64,000 nt of DNA from Bradyrhizobium septentrionale (GCF_011516645.4 NZ_CP088285.1:4048501-4112500); one strand, 5' to 3'; counted from the first letter of the stretch, positions 8,495-17,552 are shown. The notes: a model not told the origin generated them from the sequence alone. Numbers and translations are program-made.

Positions 8495-8527
8495 AAAATG
8501 CCCGGCGCGAGGCCGGGCATTTTGTTC
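8495..8527 (+). terminator. intrinsic terminator after adc
   Basis: AAAATGCCCGGC at 8495-8506 pairs perfectly with GCCGGGCATTTT at 8512-8523 around a 5-nt loop. Its A/T arms at both ends allow it to act bidirectionally. It lies between the convergent adc and homospermidine synthase genes. Confidence 0.85.
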
Positions 8528-8545
8528 TCAAGACGTGGTGGTCGA

Positions 8546-9991
8546 TCAGCGCACCAGAATGTTCCGGAACTGCCAGGGATCGCTCGTGTCAATATCTTCC
8601 GGAAACAGTCCCGGGCGATCCGTCAGCGGCGTCCAGTCGGTGTAGAAACCCTTCACCGGGCCGAGATAGGGCAGCTGGATTTCCAGCAGACGATCGAAAT
8701 CCATCTCGTCGGCTTCGACGATGCCTTGGTTCGGGTTTTCCAGCGCCCACACCATGCCGCCGAGCACGGCCGAGGTCACCTGCAGGCCGGTGGCGTTCTG
8801 ATAGGGCGCGAGTTTGCGGGTCTCTTCGATGGAGAGCAGCGAGCCGTACCAATAGGCATTGTTGTCGTGGCCGAACAGCAGCACGCCGAGTTCGTCGATG
8901 CCGTCGACGATTTCGTTCTCATCGAGGATGTGGTGCTTCTCCTGCATCTTCGCCGCGCGGCCGAACATTTCATGCAGCGACAGCACGGCATCGTCAGCCG
9001 GATGATAGGCATAGTGGCAGGTCGGCCGATAGATCGCCTTCCCGGATGAGTCACGCACCGTGAAGTAATCGGCGATCGAGATCGACTCGTTGTGGGTGAC
9101 GAGGAAGCCATACTGCGCGCCGCGGGTCGGGCACCAGGTCCGCACGCGCGTGTTGGCGCCGGCCTGCATCAGATAGATCGCTGCGCCGCAGCCGGCTTCG
9201 TGGGTATGCGCATTCTCGGGCATCCATTTTTCATGGGTGCCCCAACCGAGTTCGGACGGCTGCACGCCTTCCGACAGGAAGCCTTCCACCGACCAGGTGT
9301 TGACGAAGACATCCGGCTCCTTCGGCGACTTGGCGCGCTGGGTGTCGCGTTCGGCGATGTGGATGCCCTTGATACCAGCCTGCCGCATCAGGTCCGCCCA
9401 TTCGGCTTTGGTCTTTGGCTTCGGGGCATTGAGCTTCAGGTCAGCGGCGACGTTGAGCAGCGCCTGCTTGACGAAAAACGAGACCATGCCGGGATTGGCG
9501 CCACAACAGGAGACGGCAGTCGTCGAGCCCGCGGGGCGCGCCTTCTTGGCGGCCAGCGTCACTTCGCGAAGCGCGTAGTTGGAGCGCGCTTCCGGGCCCT
9601 TCGAGGAATCGAAATAGAAGCCGAGCCAGGGCTCGTTGACGGTGTCGATATAAAGCGCGCCAAGCTCGTTGCAGAGCTCCATGATGTCGGTGGAGCCGGT
9701 ATCGACCGAGAGATTGACGCAAAAACCCTGGCCGCCGCCTTCAGTGAGCAGCGGGGTCAGCAAGTCGCGATAATTGTCCTTGGTCACGGCCTTCTGGATG
9801 AATCGCACATTGTGCTGCTCGCAATGTGCCTTGCGGCCCTCGTCCTTCGGATCGATCACGGTGACGCGCGACTTGTCGTAGTCGAGGTGTCGCTCGATCA
9901 GCGGCAACGTGCCTTTGCCGATGGAGCCGAAGCCGACCATGACGATGGGGCCGGTGATCTTCGCGAAGATCTGCGAGGAGGGACTCATCAT
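8546..9991 (-). CDS. hss: homospermidine synthase
   Basis: A 481-residue NAD-dependent enzyme that makes sym-homospermidine from putrescine, the main triamine of many rhizobia. The N-terminal Rossmann motif is VGFGSIGKGTLP (about 19-30), followed by the saccharopine-dehydrogenase-like fold. Length and sequence (SCCGANPGMVS, DTVNEPWLGFYFD) fit the bacterial HSS family of about 480 residues. The putrescine supply is explained by the ornithine decarboxylase gene 1.5 kb upstream on the same strand. Confidence 0.92.
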   Translation of the reverse strand: MMSPSSQIFAKITGPIVMVGFGSIGKGTLPLIERHLDYDKSRVTVIDPKDEGRKAHCEQHNVRFIQKAVTKDNYRDLLTPLLTEGGGQGFCVNLSVDTGSTDIMELCNELGALYIDTVNEPWLGFYFDSSKGPEARSNYALREVTLAAKKARPAGSTTAVSCCGANPGMVSFFVKQALLNVAADLKLNAPKPKTKAEWADLMRQAGIKGIHIAERDTQRAKSPKEPDVFVNTWSVEGFLSEGVQPSELGWGTHEKWMPENAHTHEAGCGAAIYLMQAGANTRVRTWCPTRGAQYGFLVTHNESISIADYFTVRDSSGKAIYRPTCHYAYHPADDAVLSLHEMFGRAAKMQEKHHILDENEIVDGIDELGVLLFGHDNNAYWYGSLLSIEETRKLAPYQNATGLQVTSAVLGGMVWALENPNQGIVEADEMDFDRLLEIQLPYLGPVKGFYTDWTPLTDRPGLFPEDIDTSDPWQFRNILVR

Positions 9992-10028
9992 TTTCTCCAG
10001 GAGAGTGCCTAGCGGCGGGTAGGGTGGA

Positions 10029-10418
10029 TCAGGGGTTGCGACGCTTCGCGGTGACTTCGATCTCGACCTTCATCTCGGGCTTGTAGAGCCCCGCGACGAT
10101 CAGCAGTGTCGCCGCCGGGCGAATGTCGCCGAGAACCTCGCCGCAGACCGCGAAATGGGCGTCCGCGTCATTGACGTCGGTGAGGTAGTAGGTCGCGCGG
10201 ACGATGTCGGCCATCGCGAAGCCGCCCTCCCTGAGGGCGGCCTCGATGGTCTTGAAGCAGTTCCGTGACTGGCTCGTGACATCTTCGGGCATGGTCATGG
10301 TGGTGTAGTCGTAACCGGTGGTTCCCGCGACGAAGGCGAAATCGCCGTCGATCACGGCACGGCTGTAGCCGGCGGTCTTCTCGAACGGAGAGCCGGTGGA
10401 AATCAGGCGGCGGGACAT
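10029..10418 (-). CDS. RidA family (enamine/imine deaminase) protein
   Basis: A 129-residue YjgF/YER057c/UK114 protein. RidA proteins hydrolyse reactive enamines/imines released by PLP enzymes. The catalytic Arg corresponds to Arg100 in GDIRPAATLLIV, and the conserved C-terminal VEIEVTA carries Glu120. It sits on the same strand just upstream of hss in a neighbourhood with a PLP decarboxylase. A link to polyamine chemistry is plausible but unproven. Confidence 0.88.
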   Translation of the reverse strand: MSRRLISTGSPFEKTAGYSRAVIDGDFAFVAGTTGYDYTTMTMPEDVTSQSRNCFKTIEAALREGGFAMADIVRATYYLTDVNDADAHFAVCGEVLGDIRPAATLLIVAGLYKPEMKVEIEVTAKRRNP

Positions 10419-10546
10419 GTCGGACCTCGGCTGAAAATGGCTTTGCGCGGGGTTTACGGGCATTTTTGTCGCCCGCGCAACCCCCGGATTCTGACCTGGT
10501 ATTCTGACTTTGGATTCTGACTTGGGTTTTGGCCCTGCGGCCGGCG

Positions 10547-10714
10547 CTAGTGGGACTGCTGCGTGGTGTCCGGCGGCGCCGGCGGCGTGCCGGTCCAGCG
10601 CCGGATCAGGATGTCCCTGACGATCATGACCGAGATCAGGATCAACATGACCGTGGTGACCAGGCCGCGCCAACGCGGGCGCACGCCATCGGTTGCGGGA
10701 AAGTGCTCCGACAT
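10547..10714 (-). CDS. small single-pass membrane protein
   Basis: A 55-residue protein starting MSEHFPATDG. One hydrophobic helix (about 18-36, LVTTVMLILISVMIVRDIL) is followed by a basic stretch IRRW and a Pro-rich tail. It begins 11 bp after the stop of the GNAT gene on the same strand, so the two are probably co-transcribed. The function is not recognised. Confidence 0.6.
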   Translation of the reverse strand: MSEHFPATDGVRPRWRGLVTTVMLILISVMIVRDILIRRWTGTPPAPPDTTQQSH

Positions 10715-10725
10715 GGCGGCCCGCC

Positions 10726-11328
10726 CTACGCCGCGTGCGGCACGGCGAGCAGTGCCTTCCGGGTCCGGGATGCCTTCACCTTGGGCACTGCGCCGGTCGG
10801 CGTGATCATGCCCCAGGCGCCATCCAGCGCTCCCTCGACAAGCTCGAGGCCGAGCAGCCGGTCGCGCTCGAAAGCACCGGGCAGCGACAGCTCGCCGGTC
10901 TTGCCGGCAGAGAAGCCGAAACGGGCGTAGTAGGGCGCGTCGCCAAGCAGGATCACCGCGCCATGGCCACGTGCCTTGGCGGCGGCGAGCGCGCGCTGTA
11001 CGAGCGCGGCGCCGACGCCGAGGCCGCGGCAGTCGTCGTCGACTGCCAGCGGCCCCAGCATCAGCGCGCTGCGGCCCCCCGCGCTGACGTGCCACAACCG
11101 CACGGTTCCAACCAGCCGGCCGTCCTGGCGCACGGCCGCAAGGCTCAGGCCTTCGGCGGGCGCGCGTCCGTCGCGCAGGCGCTGGCAAATGCGGGCATGG
11201 CGATTTTCGCCAAAGCAGGCATCCAGCAGCGCCTCACGCGCGACGACGTCCGAGGCTCGCTCCGCACGGATCGCGAACGGAGCGGCTTGTCGGATGAGGG
11301 CAACGGGGGTGTTCCGTTTTGCAGTCAT
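10726..11328 (-). CDS. GNAT family N-acetyltransferase
   Basis: A 200-residue YhbS-like acetyltransferase. The acetyl-CoA pyrophosphate loop is DCRGLGVGAALVQRAL (Q/RxxGxG/A motif A). It is preceded by the strand LMLGPLAV and followed by ILLGDAPYYARFGFS, a pattern seen in this subfamily. A substrate cannot be assigned. It is followed by a small membrane protein gene and lies between ornithine decarboxylase and RidA/HSS on the same strand. Confidence 0.85.
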   Translation of the reverse strand: MTAKRNTPVALIRQAAPFAIRAERASDVVAREALLDACFGENRHARICQRLRDGRAPAEGLSLAAVRQDGRLVGTVRLWHVSAGGRSALMLGPLAVDDDCRGLGVGAALVQRALAAAKARGHGAVILLGDAPYYARFGFSAGKTGELSLPGAFERDRLLGLELVEGALDGAWGMITPTGAVPKVKASRTRKALLAVPHAA

Positions 11329-11457
11329 GGCACGTCAGTCCCCGCTTGCAACGGCGTGTCGTACGCCGCGGCAAGCGTCGTTGAGAAAATCAAAAATGAT
11401 CGGGAAGGAGCCGGCGGGGCCGGCTCCCGGTTCATCAGGCCTCGAAAAGGAGGCGGC

Positions 11458-12600
11458 TCAGATGTGGTAGGTCTTCAGCGGCGGAATGCCGTTGAACGCC
11501 ACCGACGAGTAGGTCGACGTATAGGCGCCGGTGCCTTCGATCAGCAGCTTGTCGCCGATCTCGAGCGTCACCGGGAGCGGATACGGCAGCTTCTCGTACA
11601 GCACGTCGGCGCTATCGCAGGTCGGGCCCGCGAGCACGCACGGCGTCATGTCAGCGCCGTCATGCGGGGTGCGGATGGCGTAGCGGATCGACTCGTCCAT
11701 CGTCTCGGCGAGACCGCCGAACTTGCCGATGTCGAGATAGACCCAGCGCACCTCGTCCTCGTCGCTCTTCTTCGAGATCAGAACGACTTCGGTCTCGATG
11801 ATGCCCGCATTGCCGACCATGCCGCGGCCCGGCTCGATGATCGTCTCCGGGATCTGGTTGCCGAAATGCTTGCGCAGCGCGCGGAAGATCGACCGGCCAT
11901 ACTGCAGGACCGGCGGAACGTCCTTGAGATACTTGGTCGGGAAACCACCGCCCATGTTGACCATGGTGAGGTTGATCCCGCGCTCGGCGCAGTCACGGAA
12001 CACGGTCGAGGCCATCGCGAGCGCGCGGTCCCACGCCTTCACCTTGCGCTGCTGCGAGCCGACATGGAACGAGATGCCGCATGGCTCCAGCCCCAGGCGC
12101 TTGGCAAGGTCGAGCACATCGACCGCCATCTCCGGGTCGCAGCCGAACTTGCGCGACAGCGGCCACTCGGCGCCGGCGCAGTCATAGAGGATGCGGCAGA
12201 ACACCTTGGCGCCGGGAGCGGCGCGGGAGATCTTCTCGACCTCGGCGGCGCAGTCGACCGCGAACAGGCGAATTCCGAGCGCGAAGGCACGCGCGATGTC
12301 GCGCTCCTTCTTGATCGTGTTGCCATAGGAGATGCGGTCCGGCGTCGCACCGGCGGCCAGCGCCATTTCGATCTCCGCGACGGTCGCGGTGTCGAAGCAG
12401 GAGCCGAGCGAGGCGAGCAGCGACAGCACTTCGGGCGCCGGGTTGGCCTTGACGGCATAGAACACGCGGCTGTCCGGCAGCACCTTCGCGAAGGTCTGGT
12501 AATTGTCGCGCACGACGTCGAGGTCGACGACGAGGCACGGCTCGGTGTCGAGACCTTCGCTGCGGCGGTGACGCAGGAATTCCTGGATACGTTCGGTCAT
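11458..12600 (-). CDS. odc: ornithine (lysine/ornithine) decarboxylase, fold type III
   Basis: A 380-residue PLP-dependent decarboxylase that converts ornithine to putrescine. Lys51 in YAVKANP is the PLP Schiff-base lysine. HVGSQ (179-183), the GGG phosphate loop (217-219), EPGR (256-259) and the catalytic Cys328 in GPTCDSAD all match eukaryotic-type ODC. The start ATG at 12600 gives the usual family length. A long structured leader precedes it (see 12819-13060). With homospermidine synthase it forms the putrescine-to-homospermidine route. Some members also accept lysine. Confidence 0.92.
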   Translation of the reverse strand: MTERIQEFLRHRRSEGLDTEPCLVVDLDVVRDNYQTFAKVLPDSRVFYAVKANPAPEVLSLLASLGSCFDTATVAEIEMALAAGATPDRISYGNTIKKERDIARAFALGIRLFAVDCAAEVEKISRAAPGAKVFCRILYDCAGAEWPLSRKFGCDPEMAVDVLDLAKRLGLEPCGISFHVGSQQRKVKAWDRALAMASTVFRDCAERGINLTMVNMGGGFPTKYLKDVPPVLQYGRSIFRALRKHFGNQIPETIIEPGRGMVGNAGIIETEVVLISKKSDEDEVRWVYLDIGKFGGLAETMDESIRYAIRTPHDGADMTPCVLAGPTCDSADVLYEKLPYPLPVTLEIGDKLLIEGTGAYTSTYSSVAFNGIPPLKTYHI

Positions 12601-12818
12601 GGCACTCTCCAACGGCCCCAGCGACGGGATCCGCATCAACGTGACGTCGGATAGGAGTGCTCTGGCCACATTGCGCAATGGAGGCGCAACGAAGCCAAAA
12701 GACTCAAACCAGACTGTGCTGCCGTGGATTGGTTGGGAGAGTTTCCCGCCCGCACACCTGGCAATGAAGGACAAGCCTTTTCAGTAGCCCGCGCCGGCTT
12801 TGGACTGCCGGTAGAGAC

Positions 12819-12846
12819 CAAAAAAGCCCGATCCGTCGTTGCTTTA
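12819..12846 (-). terminator. candidate attenuator terminator in the odc leader
   Basis: On the minus strand, AAAGC..CGA....TCG.GCTTTTTT forms an imperfect hairpin followed by a run of T. It lies at the 3' end of the structured leader and about 220 nt before the decarboxylase start codon, where a transcription attenuator would be expected. Confidence 0.45.
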
Positions 12847-13060
12847 AGTCGCGTCCCCCGTTGAGAGCGGGGTGCGCCGGTTCGCCTCCGGCTGCCAGTC
12901 ACGGTTGCAAAGAGTGGTGAGACCTTCAACGGCATCCCTGGAGAGGGAGGCTGGCCGCCTCGTGTCCTGATGGACGTAAGCGACCCTCGGTTCTTCCACC
13001 CCTTGGCGGCTGTCCGGCCTCTTGTCCGGATACCTACCGACTGACACACGACCACAGGCA
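12847..13060 (-). ncRNA. speF leader: speF-type leader RNA upstream of ornithine decarboxylase
   Basis: The 670-bp region upstream of odc has no convincing gene. On the minus strand it holds several stable hairpins in a row: TCCGG-(8 nt)-CCGGA near 13017-13034, GCCGG-AGGCGAA-CCGGC at 12876-12892, and CCCCGC-loop-GGGGG near 12855-12872. Alphaproteobacterial odc/speF genes are known to carry a conserved structured leader (Rfam speF). The position and fold agree, but I assign it from memory of that family without a covariance search. Boundaries are approximate. The rest of 12601-13269 shows nothing else I can support. Confidence 0.6.
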
Positions 13061-13269
13061 CGTGCGAAATTGGGCAAGGCAGGAAATAAGTCTTTTGAAT
13101 TCGGGGTGCAAGATTTTTTTTGCGGTAGCGACAAATTTCCCTAACGCGTGCTTGCGATCTCGCGCGCAGCACACGGTCGGGGCGGTGAGGATGAACGGCT
13201 GTTAAGAATGACTAACGAAGCGTGTGGCGCTTTAGCCCTGTGCCACAGCGCTTTCTTGAATCGCAGCGG

Positions 13270-13530
13270 TCAGGCGCGACGCGTGAACGGCTCGACGCGC
13301 TGCGCCGCGCGGATGAAGGCGATCATGATCAGGACTCCGACGCCGAACAGCACGGCCTGCAGGATGTGCGCGCCGACATCACTGAGCCCAAGCAGGATCG
13401 CGAGCGCCCAGCCGCCGGCGAACGCCGCGCCGAACACTTCCGCGCCGATCAGGATCGCCGCCGAGATGACGGTGATGACGCTCGGCCAGGCGATGGTGCG
13501 GTTGCCTGAGGTGGAAGGCTGCATGGTCAT
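13270..13530 (-). CDS. small two-helix membrane protein
   Basis: An 86-residue protein with two predicted transmembrane helices (about 17-47 and 52-73) and a short basic C-terminus (RRA). It starts MTMQPSTSGN; the second Met is an alternative start. It is transcribed divergently from the oligopeptidase gene. It has no recognisable family motif. Confidence 0.65.
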   Translation of the reverse strand: MTMQPSTSGNRTIAWPSVITVISAAILIGAEVFGAAFAGGWALAILLGLSDVGAHILQAVLFGVGVLIMIAFIRAAQRVEPFTRRA

Positions 13531-13660
13531 GGAATAGGTCCTGTTCAGGGGGCGCAATCTCTCCGAAAAGTGCCCATCTATCAAGCGCAAAAGGCCCAAA
13601 AATGCCGTATCGCGTGATATAGATTGGGCCGCATTTTCAAGGCGAAAAACGGGACATTCG

Positions 13661-15748
13661 ATGTCAGAAACCAGCGCAGAGGCCGAAGTCCAGAGTTTGG
13701 CCAACCCCCTCCTGAAGGCATGGCAGACGCCGCTCGAGACGCCGCCCTTTGCCGAGATCAAGCCGGAGCATTTCCTCCCTGCCTTCGAGCAGGCCTTCGC
13801 CGACCATTCGGCTGAAGTGGCTGCGATCACCCATGATCCGGCGTTGCCCGACTTCGACAACACCATCACGGCGCTGGAGCGCTCCGGCAAGCTGCTGTCG
13901 AAGGTCTCCGCGGTGTTCTACGACCTGGTCTCGGCCCATTCGAGCCCCGCGATCCTGGAGATCGACAAGGAGGTGTCGCCCCGGATGGCGCGGCACTGGA
14001 ATCCGATCATGATGAACGCTGTGCTGTTTGGCCGCATCGCCATGCTGCACGAGAAGCGCGCCTCGCTCGGCCTGACCGGCGAGCAGATGCGGCTGCTGGA
14101 GCGCACCTATACCCGCTTCCACCGCTCCGGCGCCGGGCTCGACGACGCGGCCAAGGCCCGCATGGCCGAGATCAATGAGCGGCTCGCTCATCTCGGCACC
14201 TCGTTCAGCCACCATCTGCTCGGCGACGAGCAGGAGTGGTCCATGGAGCTTGGCGAGGACGACCGCGCCGGCCTCTCCGATACATTCGTGGCGGCCGCCA
14301 AGGCCGCGGCGGAACTGCGCGGCATGGGTGGCAAGGCGATCGTGACGCTGTCGCGCTCCTCGGTCGAGCCGTTCCTGCAGAGCTCTGAAAGCCGCGACCT
14401 GCGCGAGAAGGTCTACAAGGCCTTCACAGCACGCGGCGACAATGGCAACGCCAATGACAACAACGCGACCATCGTCGAGATCCTCGCGCTGCGCGAGGAG
14501 ACCGCGAAGATCCTGGGCTTCCCGACCTACGCCGCCTATCGCCTCGAGGATTCCATGGCCAAGACGCCGGAGGCGGTGCGCGGCCTCTTGGAGCGGGTCT
14601 GGAAGCCGGCGCGGGCGCGGGCGCTTGCCGACCGCGACGCGCTGCAGGCGCTGATCACTGAAGAGGGCGGCAATTTCACTTTGGCGTCCTGGGACTGGCG
14701 TTATTACGCCGAGAAGCTGCGCCAGCGCCGCGCCAATTTCGACGATTCCGCGATCAAGCCCTATCTGGTGCTCGACCACATGATCGAGGCCGCCTTCGAC
14801 TGCGCCACCCGCCTGTTCGGCGTCACCTTCGAGGAGCGCAAGGACGTGCCGGTCTGGCATCCGGACGTCCGGGTCTGGGAGGTCAAGGGCCGCGACGGCA
14901 AGCACAAGGCGCTGTTCTACGGCGACTACTTCGCGCGGCCCTCGAAGCGCTCCGGCGCCTGGATGACCTCGCTGCGCGACCAGCAGAAGCTCGACGGCGC
15001 CGTCGCGCCGCTGGTCATCAATGTCTGCAACTTCGCCAAGGGCGCCGACGGCGCGCCGTCGCTGCTGTCGCCCGACGATGCGCGGACCCTGTTCCACGAG
15101 TTCGGCCACGGCCTGCACGGCATGCTCTCCGACGTGACCTATCCGTCGCTGTCGGGCACCAGCGTGTTCACGGACTTCGTCGAGCTGCCCTCGCAGCTCT
15201 ACGAGCACTGGCAGGAGCGGCCCGAGGTGCTGCAGCGTTTCGCCCGCCACTACCAGACCGGGGAGGCGCTGCCGGACGACCTGCTCAAGCGCTTCCTCGC
15301 CGCGCGCAAGTTCAACCAGGGCTTTGCCACCGTGGAGTTCGTCTCCTCGGCGCTGGTCGACCTCGAATTCCACACCCAGCCGGCGGCGGCGAGCCGCGAT
15401 ATCAGGGCCTTCGAGCAGAAGGAACTGGAAAAGATCGGCATGCCCGCGGAAATCTCGCTGCGGCACCGGCCGACCCAGTTCGGCCACATCTTCTCCGGCG
15501 ACCACTATGCCTCCGGCTATTACAGCTACATGTGGTCGGAGGTGATGGACGCCGACGCTTTCGGCGCCTTCGAGGAGGCCGGCGACATCTTCGATCCGGC
15601 AACCGCCAAGCGGCTGCATGACGACATCTATTCGTCGGGCGGTTCGCGCGATCCGGAGGAGGCCTATGTCGCCTTCCGCGGCCGCGAGCCCGAGCCGGAC
15701 GCGCTGCTGCGCCGTCGCGGCCTGCTTGAAACGCCCGAGGCGGCCTGA
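13661..15748 (+). CDS. M3 family zinc oligopeptidase (Dcp/PrlC type)
   Basis: A 695-residue cytoplasmic metallopeptidase. The zinc motif HEFGH is at 479-483 (LFHEFGHGLHG), and the third ligand region follows near FVELPSQLYEHW. The all-helical N-terminal domain and length fit peptidyl-dipeptidase Dcp and oligopeptidase A, which clear short peptides. There is no signal peptide. The stop codon is only 2 bp from the next gene, so it is transcribed with a metal-transport pair. That is an unusual neighbour, but one that makes sense for a zinc enzyme. Confidence 0.92.
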   Translation: MSETSAEAEVQSLANPLLKAWQTPLETPPFAEIKPEHFLPAFEQAFADHSAEVAAITHDPALPDFDNTITALERSGKLLSKVSAVFYDLVSAHSSPAILEIDKEVSPRMARHWNPIMMNAVLFGRIAMLHEKRASLGLTGEQMRLLERTYTRFHRSGAGLDDAAKARMAEINERLAHLGTSFSHHLLGDEQEWSMELGEDDRAGLSDTFVAAAKAAAELRGMGGKAIVTLSRSSVEPFLQSSESRDLREKVYKAFTARGDNGNANDNNATIVEILALREETAKILGFPTYAAYRLEDSMAKTPEAVRGLLERVWKPARARALADRDALQALITEEGGNFTLASWDWRYYAEKLRQRRANFDDSAIKPYLVLDHMIEAAFDCATRLFGVTFEERKDVPVWHPDVRVWEVKGRDGKHKALFYGDYFARPSKRSGAWMTSLRDQQKLDGAVAPLVINVCNFAKGADGAPSLLSPDDARTLFHEFGHGLHGMLSDVTYPSLSGTSVFTDFVELPSQLYEHWQERPEVLQRFARHYQTGEALPDDLLKRFLAARKFNQGFATVEFVSSALVDLEFHTQPAAASRDIRAFEQKELEKIGMPAEISLRHRPTQFGHIFSGDHYASGYYSYMWSEVMDADAFGAFEEAGDIFDPATAKRLHDDIYSSGGSRDPEEAYVAFRGREPEPDALLRRRGLLETPEAA

Positions 15749-15750
15749 AG

Positions 15751-16398
15751 GTGCGGCCCGCCTTCAGCCGCCTGATCGCCTGGCTGGTGCTTGCGGCCTC
15801 CGTCGTGCTCGGCACGGCGGCCGCCGAGGCCCATCCGCATGTCTGGATCACCGCCCGGAGCGAGCTGATCTACGCGCCTGACGGCACCATCACCGGGGTC
15901 CGCCACGCCTGGACCTTCGACGATATGTTCTCGACCTACGCGCTGCAGGGCATCGAGACCAAGGTGAAGGGCGCCTACAGCCGCGAGGAACTGGCGCCGC
16001 TGGCGCAGACCAACGTCGAATCGCTGAAGGAATACGCCTACTTCACCTTCGCCAAGGGCGACGGCAAGAAGCAGAAGTTCACCGAGCCGGTCGACTACTA
16101 CCTCGAATACAAGGATTCGGCGCTGACGCTGCACTTCACTCTGCCGGTGAAGACGCCGTTCAAGGCCAGGCAGCTCTCGCTCGAAGTGTTCGACCCGACC
16201 TACTTCATCGACTTCCAGTATGCCGAGAAGGAGCCGATCAAGCTGGTCGGCGCCGCGGCCGACTGCAAGCTGGCGTTCCAGCGGCCGAACGACGGCACCG
16301 CCGCCGCGGCAAAGCTCGGCGAGCAGAACTTCCTCGACGGCAATGCCGGCAACTTCGCCATGATGTTCGCCAACAAGATCACGGTGGAATGCCCATGA
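15751..16398 (+). CDS. DUF1007 periplasmic protein
   Basis: A 215-residue exported protein with a signal peptide (residues 1-27, ending AAAEA) and the family hallmark AHPHVWI immediately at the mature N-terminus, a probable metal-binding site. It starts with GTG at 15751, 2 bp after the peptidase stop. Its last codons overlap the start of a NicO-family transporter. DUF1007 proteins are commonly paired with nickel/cobalt/zinc transporters and probably hand metal to them. Confidence 0.88.
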   Translation: MRPAFSRLIAWLVLAASVVLGTAAAEAHPHVWITARSELIYAPDGTITGVRHAWTFDDMFSTYALQGIETKVKGAYSREELAPLAQTNVESLKEYAYFTFAKGDGKKQKFTEPVDYYLEYKDSALTLHFTLPVKTPFKARQLSLEVFDPTYFIDFQYAEKEPIKLVGAAADCKLAFQRPNDGTAAAAKLGEQNFLDGNAGNFAMMFANKITVECP

Positions 16399-17552
16399 CG
16401 TCGATCGTCTCCCGGGTGACCCGCGGCCTCGTCGTCTCCGCCGTCGTGGTTGCTGCAATGGCGCTGTTCGATGGCGCGGTACATGTGCTGCTGGCGCAAA
16501 ATCCGTTCGGGGCGCCGCGTGCGGCGGAGCCGCAGGGCGGGCTGGTCGGCTGGCTATTGGCAAAACAGTCGGAATTTTACCGCGAGATCTCGCAGACCAT
16601 CCGCGCCGCGAAATCCGACGGTTCGGCGGTCTGGACGCTGCTTGCGATCTCCTTTGCCTACGGGATCTTCCATGCGGCCGGCCCTGGTCACGGCAAGGCG
16701 GTGATCTCGTCCTACATGGTCGCCAATCGCGAGACTGCGCGACGGGGCATCGTGCTGTCGTTCGCCTCGGCGCTGATGCAGTCGCTGGTCGCCGTTCTCA
16801 TCGTTGGCGTCTGCGCCTGGCTGCTCAATGCGACGGCGAAGACCATGTGCGGGGCCGAGAAGGGGATCGAGATCGCAAGCTACGCGCTGATCGCGGCGTT
16901 CGGCGCCCGGCTGGTCTGGGTCAAGGGCGGCGGCTTCTTCCGCGCGCTGCAGGTGCCGCGCCCGGCGCTGGCGATGGCTGGCGCGCATCAGCACGATCAC
17001 GACCATGGTCACCATGACCACGACCATGGCCATGATCAACATCATCGGCACGCCCAAAACCATGCCCATGACCATGACCATGCCCATGACGATCACGGCC
17101 ATCATCACCACGATCACCATCACGGCCACGATCATGATCATGACGCGCAGCATGTCCATGACGAGCATTGCGGCCATTCGCACGGGCCGACGCCGGCCGA
17201 GCTCGCCGGTCCCGGCGGCTGGCGGCGCGGCCTCGGCGCGATCCTCACGGTCGGGATCCGGCCCTGCTCGGGCGCGATCCTGGTGCTGGTGTTCGCGCTG
17301 GCGCAGGGCCTGTTCTGGGCCGGCATCGCCGCGACCTTCGTGATGGGACTCGGTACCGCCATCACGGTGGCCGCGATCGCGCTGGTCGCGGTGTCGGCGC
17401 GCGGCCTGGCCGAGCGGCTGAGCGCGGCGCGCGACGGCGGCGGCATGGTCATCATGCGCGGCCTGGAGTTCGCCGCCGCCGGCCTGGTGCTGCTGTTCGG
17501 CCTCGGGCTGCTGCTCGGCTATGTCGCGGCCGAACGGGCGACGTGCCTTTGA
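16395..17552 (+). CDS. NicO/RcnA-type nickel-cobalt (or zinc) transporter with His-rich loop
   Basis: A 385-residue inner-membrane protein with about six to seven helices. The family motif HAAGPGHGKAVISSY is near residue 92, and TVGIRPCSGAILVL lies in the second half. A cytoplasmic loop of about 70 residues (about 195-265) is made mostly of His and Asp. The ATG at 16395 overlaps the DUF1007 stop as ATGA with GTGGA upstream. An ATG 6 bp earlier is possible. Members either import or export Ni/Co. The pairing with DUF1007 points to uptake or to zinc. Confidence 0.85.
   Translation: MTSIVSRVTRGLVVSAVVVAAMALFDGAVHVLLAQNPFGAPRAAEPQGGLVGWLLAKQSEFYREISQTIRAAKSDGSAVWTLLAISFAYGIFHAAGPGHGKAVISSYMVANRETARRGIVLSFASALMQSLVAVLIVGVCAWLLNATAKTMCGAEKGIEIASYALIAAFGARLVWVKGGGFFRALQVPRPALAMAGAHQHDHDHGHHDHDHGHDQHHRHAQNHAHDHDHAHDDHGHHHHDHHHGHDHDHDAQHVHDEHCGHSHGPTPAELAGPGGWRRGLGAILTVGIRPCSGAILVLVFALAQGLFWAGIAATFVMGLGTAITVAAIALVAVSARGLAERLSAARDGGGMVIMRGLEFAAAGLVLLFGLGLLLGYVAAERATCL

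Noticed and set aside
12844..13172. Short minus-strand frames in the odc leader
   Set aside because: They overlap the stable hairpins of the leader RNA and have no protein-like composition.
13664..15619. 651-codon minus-strand frame opposite the M3 peptidase
   Set aside because: It has shadow composition with no motif; the sense strand has an intact HEFGH peptidase.
16975..17185. Tandem DNA repeat or CRISPR-like array of CATGACCA units
   Set aside because: The repetition comes from His/Asp codons of the metal-binding loop in the NicO transporter; units are irregular and in frame.
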